From contig DASQSZ010000056.1 in the NCBI GenBank assembly GCA_035642125.1, positions 1 to 5,915 on the forward strand: 5,915 nt of DNA, written 5' to 3'. Of the stretch, positions 4,684 through 5,915 are shown in pieces. This stretch comes from CALAED01 sp937891035. Lineage in GTDB: Bacteria; Actinomycetota; Actinomycetes; Streptosporangiales; Streptosporangiaceae. Position 1 is the first letter of the stretch. Each line of letters begins with the position of its first letter. The position numbers were made by a program, and so were the translations under genes. Below the pieces are notes generated by a model. The model saw only the letters and a program-made list of their open reading frames with translations, searched no databases and was not told the DNA's origin.

Positions 4684-5679
4684 GTGGCCGTGGTGATCCT
4701 TAAGACTCCGAGGCCCATACGCGCGCCCACCTGCGTGCGCCCGCACTCGCCCGCGCGGCCCGTCCGCCGGCAGCTGGCGGTTACGGTCTTGGCGCTGGGC
4801 GTCGTGACGGGGTGCTCCGGGACGTCGGGGACGCCGGGCCCTCCGGGGACGTCCGCACCATCCGCACCGGCCACACATCCCCAGACGGGCACCACATCCG
4901 GCTCGCCGAGCGCGGCGCCGGCCAGGAGCGGCTTCCTCGTGTTCGGCGACTTCGGGACGACCGGCAGGGCGCAGCACGCCGTCGCGCGGGCGATGACCAA
5001 GTGGGCCGCCGCGCCCGGCCATCGGACGGACGCGCTGGTGACCACCGGCGACAACGTCTATCCCGATGGCGCGCCGGCCCGCTTCCGCCGCGCCCTGGAC
5101 GCGCCGTACGCGGGCCTGCGCCGGTCGGCGCCGATGTGGGTCACCTTGGGAAACCACGACGTGGCGGACGGCCACGGCCGGGCCCAACTCGGCCATCTCG
5201 GGTTGCCGTCGCTGCCGTACAGCAAGCGGCTGCCCGGTGCCGAACTACTCTTCCTTGACGCCAACCGCGTCGACGGCGCGCAGGCGCGCTGGCTCCGGGC
5301 CCGGCTCGCCGCGCCCGGGCCGCCGTTCCGGGCCGTCGTCTTCCACCAGCCGGCGTGGTCGTGCTCGGAGCACGGCTCGACCGCTGCGGTGGACCGGCTG
5401 TGGGTGCCGATCTTCGAGCGGTACCGCGTGGCGCTCGTGCTGAACGGACATGATCACAACTACCAGCGCTACACCTCGCGCCGCGGCGTCACGTACGTCG
5501 TCACCGGTGGCGGCGGCGCGGCGCTGTACCCGGTCCGTGACGGCTGCCGCACACCCGCCCGGGCCGCCGCCGTCAGCAAGCATCACTTCACGGCGGTTCA
5601 GATCACCGGAGGCACGTTGACGCTCACCGCGGTCGCCGCCACCGGCGCCGTCCTCGACCGGGCGGTCATCCGCCGCTGA
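4684..5679 (+). CDS. Secreted purple-acid-phosphatase-like metallophosphoesterase lipoprotein
   Basis: A 331-residue calcineurin-like phosphoesterase, expected to hydrolyse phosphoesters outside the cell with a two-metal centre. All five motifs of the purple acid phosphatase pattern are present in order: GDFG (D89), GDNVY (D123, Y126), GNHD (N157, H158), VVFH (H221) and GHDH (H256, H258). The Tyr of motif two is the residue that gives such enzymes their colour. An Arg-rich N-terminal stretch ends in VRR and is followed by the hydrophobic LAVTVLALGVVTGC, with lipobox VTGC giving lipid-modified Cys44; RRQL is a partial twin-arginine motif, so Tat export is possible. A flexible Gly/Ser/Thr/Pro linker (about 45-82) links anchor and catalytic domain. 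GTG at 4684 has AGGTGG (4669-4674) at 9 nt; the n-region is long, and GTG at 4735 is a weaker alternative. A PHO-box-like repeat lies upstream. Its stop abuts the stop of a minus-strand gene remnant. Confidence 0.9.
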   Translation: MAVVILKTPRPIRAPTCVRPHSPARPVRRQLAVTVLALGVVTGCSGTSGTPGPPGTSAPSAPATHPQTGTTSGSPSAAPARSGFLVFGDFGTTGRAQHAVARAMTKWAAAPGHRTDALVTTGDNVYPDGAPARFRRALDAPYAGLRRSAPMWVTLGNHDVADGHGRAQLGHLGLPSLPYSKRLPGAELLFLDANRVDGAQARWLRARLAAPGPPFRAVVFHQPAWSCSEHGSTAAVDRLWVPIFERYRVALVLNGHDHNYQRYTSRRGVTYVVTGGGGAALYPVRDGCRTPARAAAVSKHHFTAVQITGGTLTLTAVAATGAVLDRAVIRR

Positions 5680-5784
5680 TCATCGGGCTGCCGGCGGCAG
5701 AAACGCGACGGCATGCCGCGCGCACCGGTCGGCGAAGGTCCGCGGCCGGCGCCCGAGCACCCGCTGCGGTCGCCCGGCCCTGTC
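5680..5784 (-). pseudogene. Possible C-terminal remnant of an NmrA/SDR-type NAD(P)-binding oxidoreductase
   Basis: The minus strand ends in a 34-codon open stretch whose translation contains VLGRRPRTFADRCARHAVAF. This resembles the C-terminal end of many actinobacterial NmrA-like reductases (a ..GRPPRTFA-x-W/F-A.. pattern). An in-frame TGA at 5785-5787 closes it upstream, and no start with a ribosome site is evident. In another frame just upstream, LPDWLL (5822-5839) could be part of the same ancestral protein before a frameshift. The stop at 5680-5682 directly abuts the phosphatase stop. The resemblance rests on about 20 residues from memory, so confidence is low. Confidence 0.35.
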
Positions 5785-5856
5785 TCACCAACGCGGGGCG
5801 GACGCCTGGCCGGGCTGGTCGGAGCAGCCAATCGGGGAGATCCCGCGGCAGGGTTT

Positions 5857-5874
5857 GGCAGTTATGGCGGTTAT
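5857..5874 (+). repeat. Short 9-bp tandem duplication
   Basis: GGCAGTTAT (5857-5865) is followed directly by GGCGGTTAT (5866-5874), one mismatch in nine. It lies in an AT-richer stretch, and read on the minus strand it is next to a TTGACA hexamer (5874-5879). It may be part of a promoter region, but no -10 partner is convincing. Confidence 0.5.
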
Positions 5875-5915
5875 GTCAAAGAAGGCCCAAACAACGGCGA
5901 ACAAGAACCGGCCCG
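5864..5915 (+). CDS. Possible start of a further gene (3' end outside the window)
   Basis: From ATG at 5864, or ATG at 5873 in the same frame, the plus strand stays open to the window edge and reads MAVMSKKAQTTANKNRP. The Lys/Asn/Thr-rich composition is unlike the surrounding noncoding DNA and typical of the N-terminus of a cytosol-facing protein. Ribosome sites are weak (CAGGG, 5849-5853, 10 nt before the first ATG). Only 17 codons are visible, so family and even coding status are open. Confidence 0.3.
   Translation, partial: MAVMSKKAQTTANKNRP

Noticed and set aside
4279..5196. Minus-strand open frame opposite the VOC and phosphatase genes.
   Set aside because: No family features, composition of a GC-rich shadow frame, and it would span two well-supported plus-strand genes.
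5688..5700. Terminator for the phosphatase (CTGCCG-G-CGGCAG).
   Set aside because: Only six pairs around one base, no U-tract, and the bases also belong to the oxidoreductase-like remnant; too weak to annotate.
1..5915. A single new multi-gene defence, toxin-antitoxin or biosynthetic system.
   Set aside because: The genes are common actinomycete families in independent regulator-target units with separate promoters and terminators; nothing ties them into one system.

Overview
The window is very GC-rich, with strong G/C preference at third codon positions and several GTG starts. It also has purine-rich Shine-Dalgarno sites and what look like leaderless promoters. Together with the protein families present, this points to a chromosomal segment of an actinomycete, plausibly a Streptosporangiales- or Streptomyces-type soil bacterium; genus cannot be fixed from sequence reading alone. 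I see no tRNA, rRNA, insertion sequence, integrase, phage gene or CRISPR array.

Layout, left to right. (1) 1-935, minus: an EamA/DMT-type ten-helix exporter that runs off the left edge. (2) 936-1141: a divergent control region with two inverted repeats and the tetR promoter. (3) 1142-1843, plus: a TetR-family repressor. (4) 1844-2020: a 9-bp tandem repeat starting on the tetR stop codon, then a promoter with three copies of a 14-bp motif. (5) 2021-3007, plus: an MDR-superfamily quinone oxidoreductase-like enzyme. (6) 3008-3091: GC-rich hairpins between convergent genes. (7) 3092-4060, minus: a WYL-domain regulator. (8) 4061-4186: a divergent control region with a heptamer tandem repeat. (9) 4187-4558, plus: a small VOC/glyoxalase-fold protein. 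(10) 4559-4683: an 11-nt direct repeat and a long inverted repeat. (11) 4684-5679, plus: a secreted purple-acid-phosphatase-like lipoprotein. (12) 5680-5915: a decayed C-terminal fragment resembling an NmrA-type oxidoreductase (minus) and possibly the start of another gene at the right edge.

The genes form small regulator-target pairs rather than one pathway. The clearest circuit is the TetR repressor and the oxidoreductase. The motif TTACNNNGTACGA occurs once over the tetR -10 region and three times over the oxidoreductase promoter, and both promoters share the -10 hexamer TACCTT. This fits an autoregulated repressor controlling an enzyme for a reactive small molecule. The WYL regulator and the VOC protein are a divergent pair of the common regulator/target kind. 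The phosphatase may respond to phosphate, since a PHO-box-like direct repeat lies upstream, but this is tentative. I found no convincing new multi-gene system; the most interesting signals are regulatory DNA.
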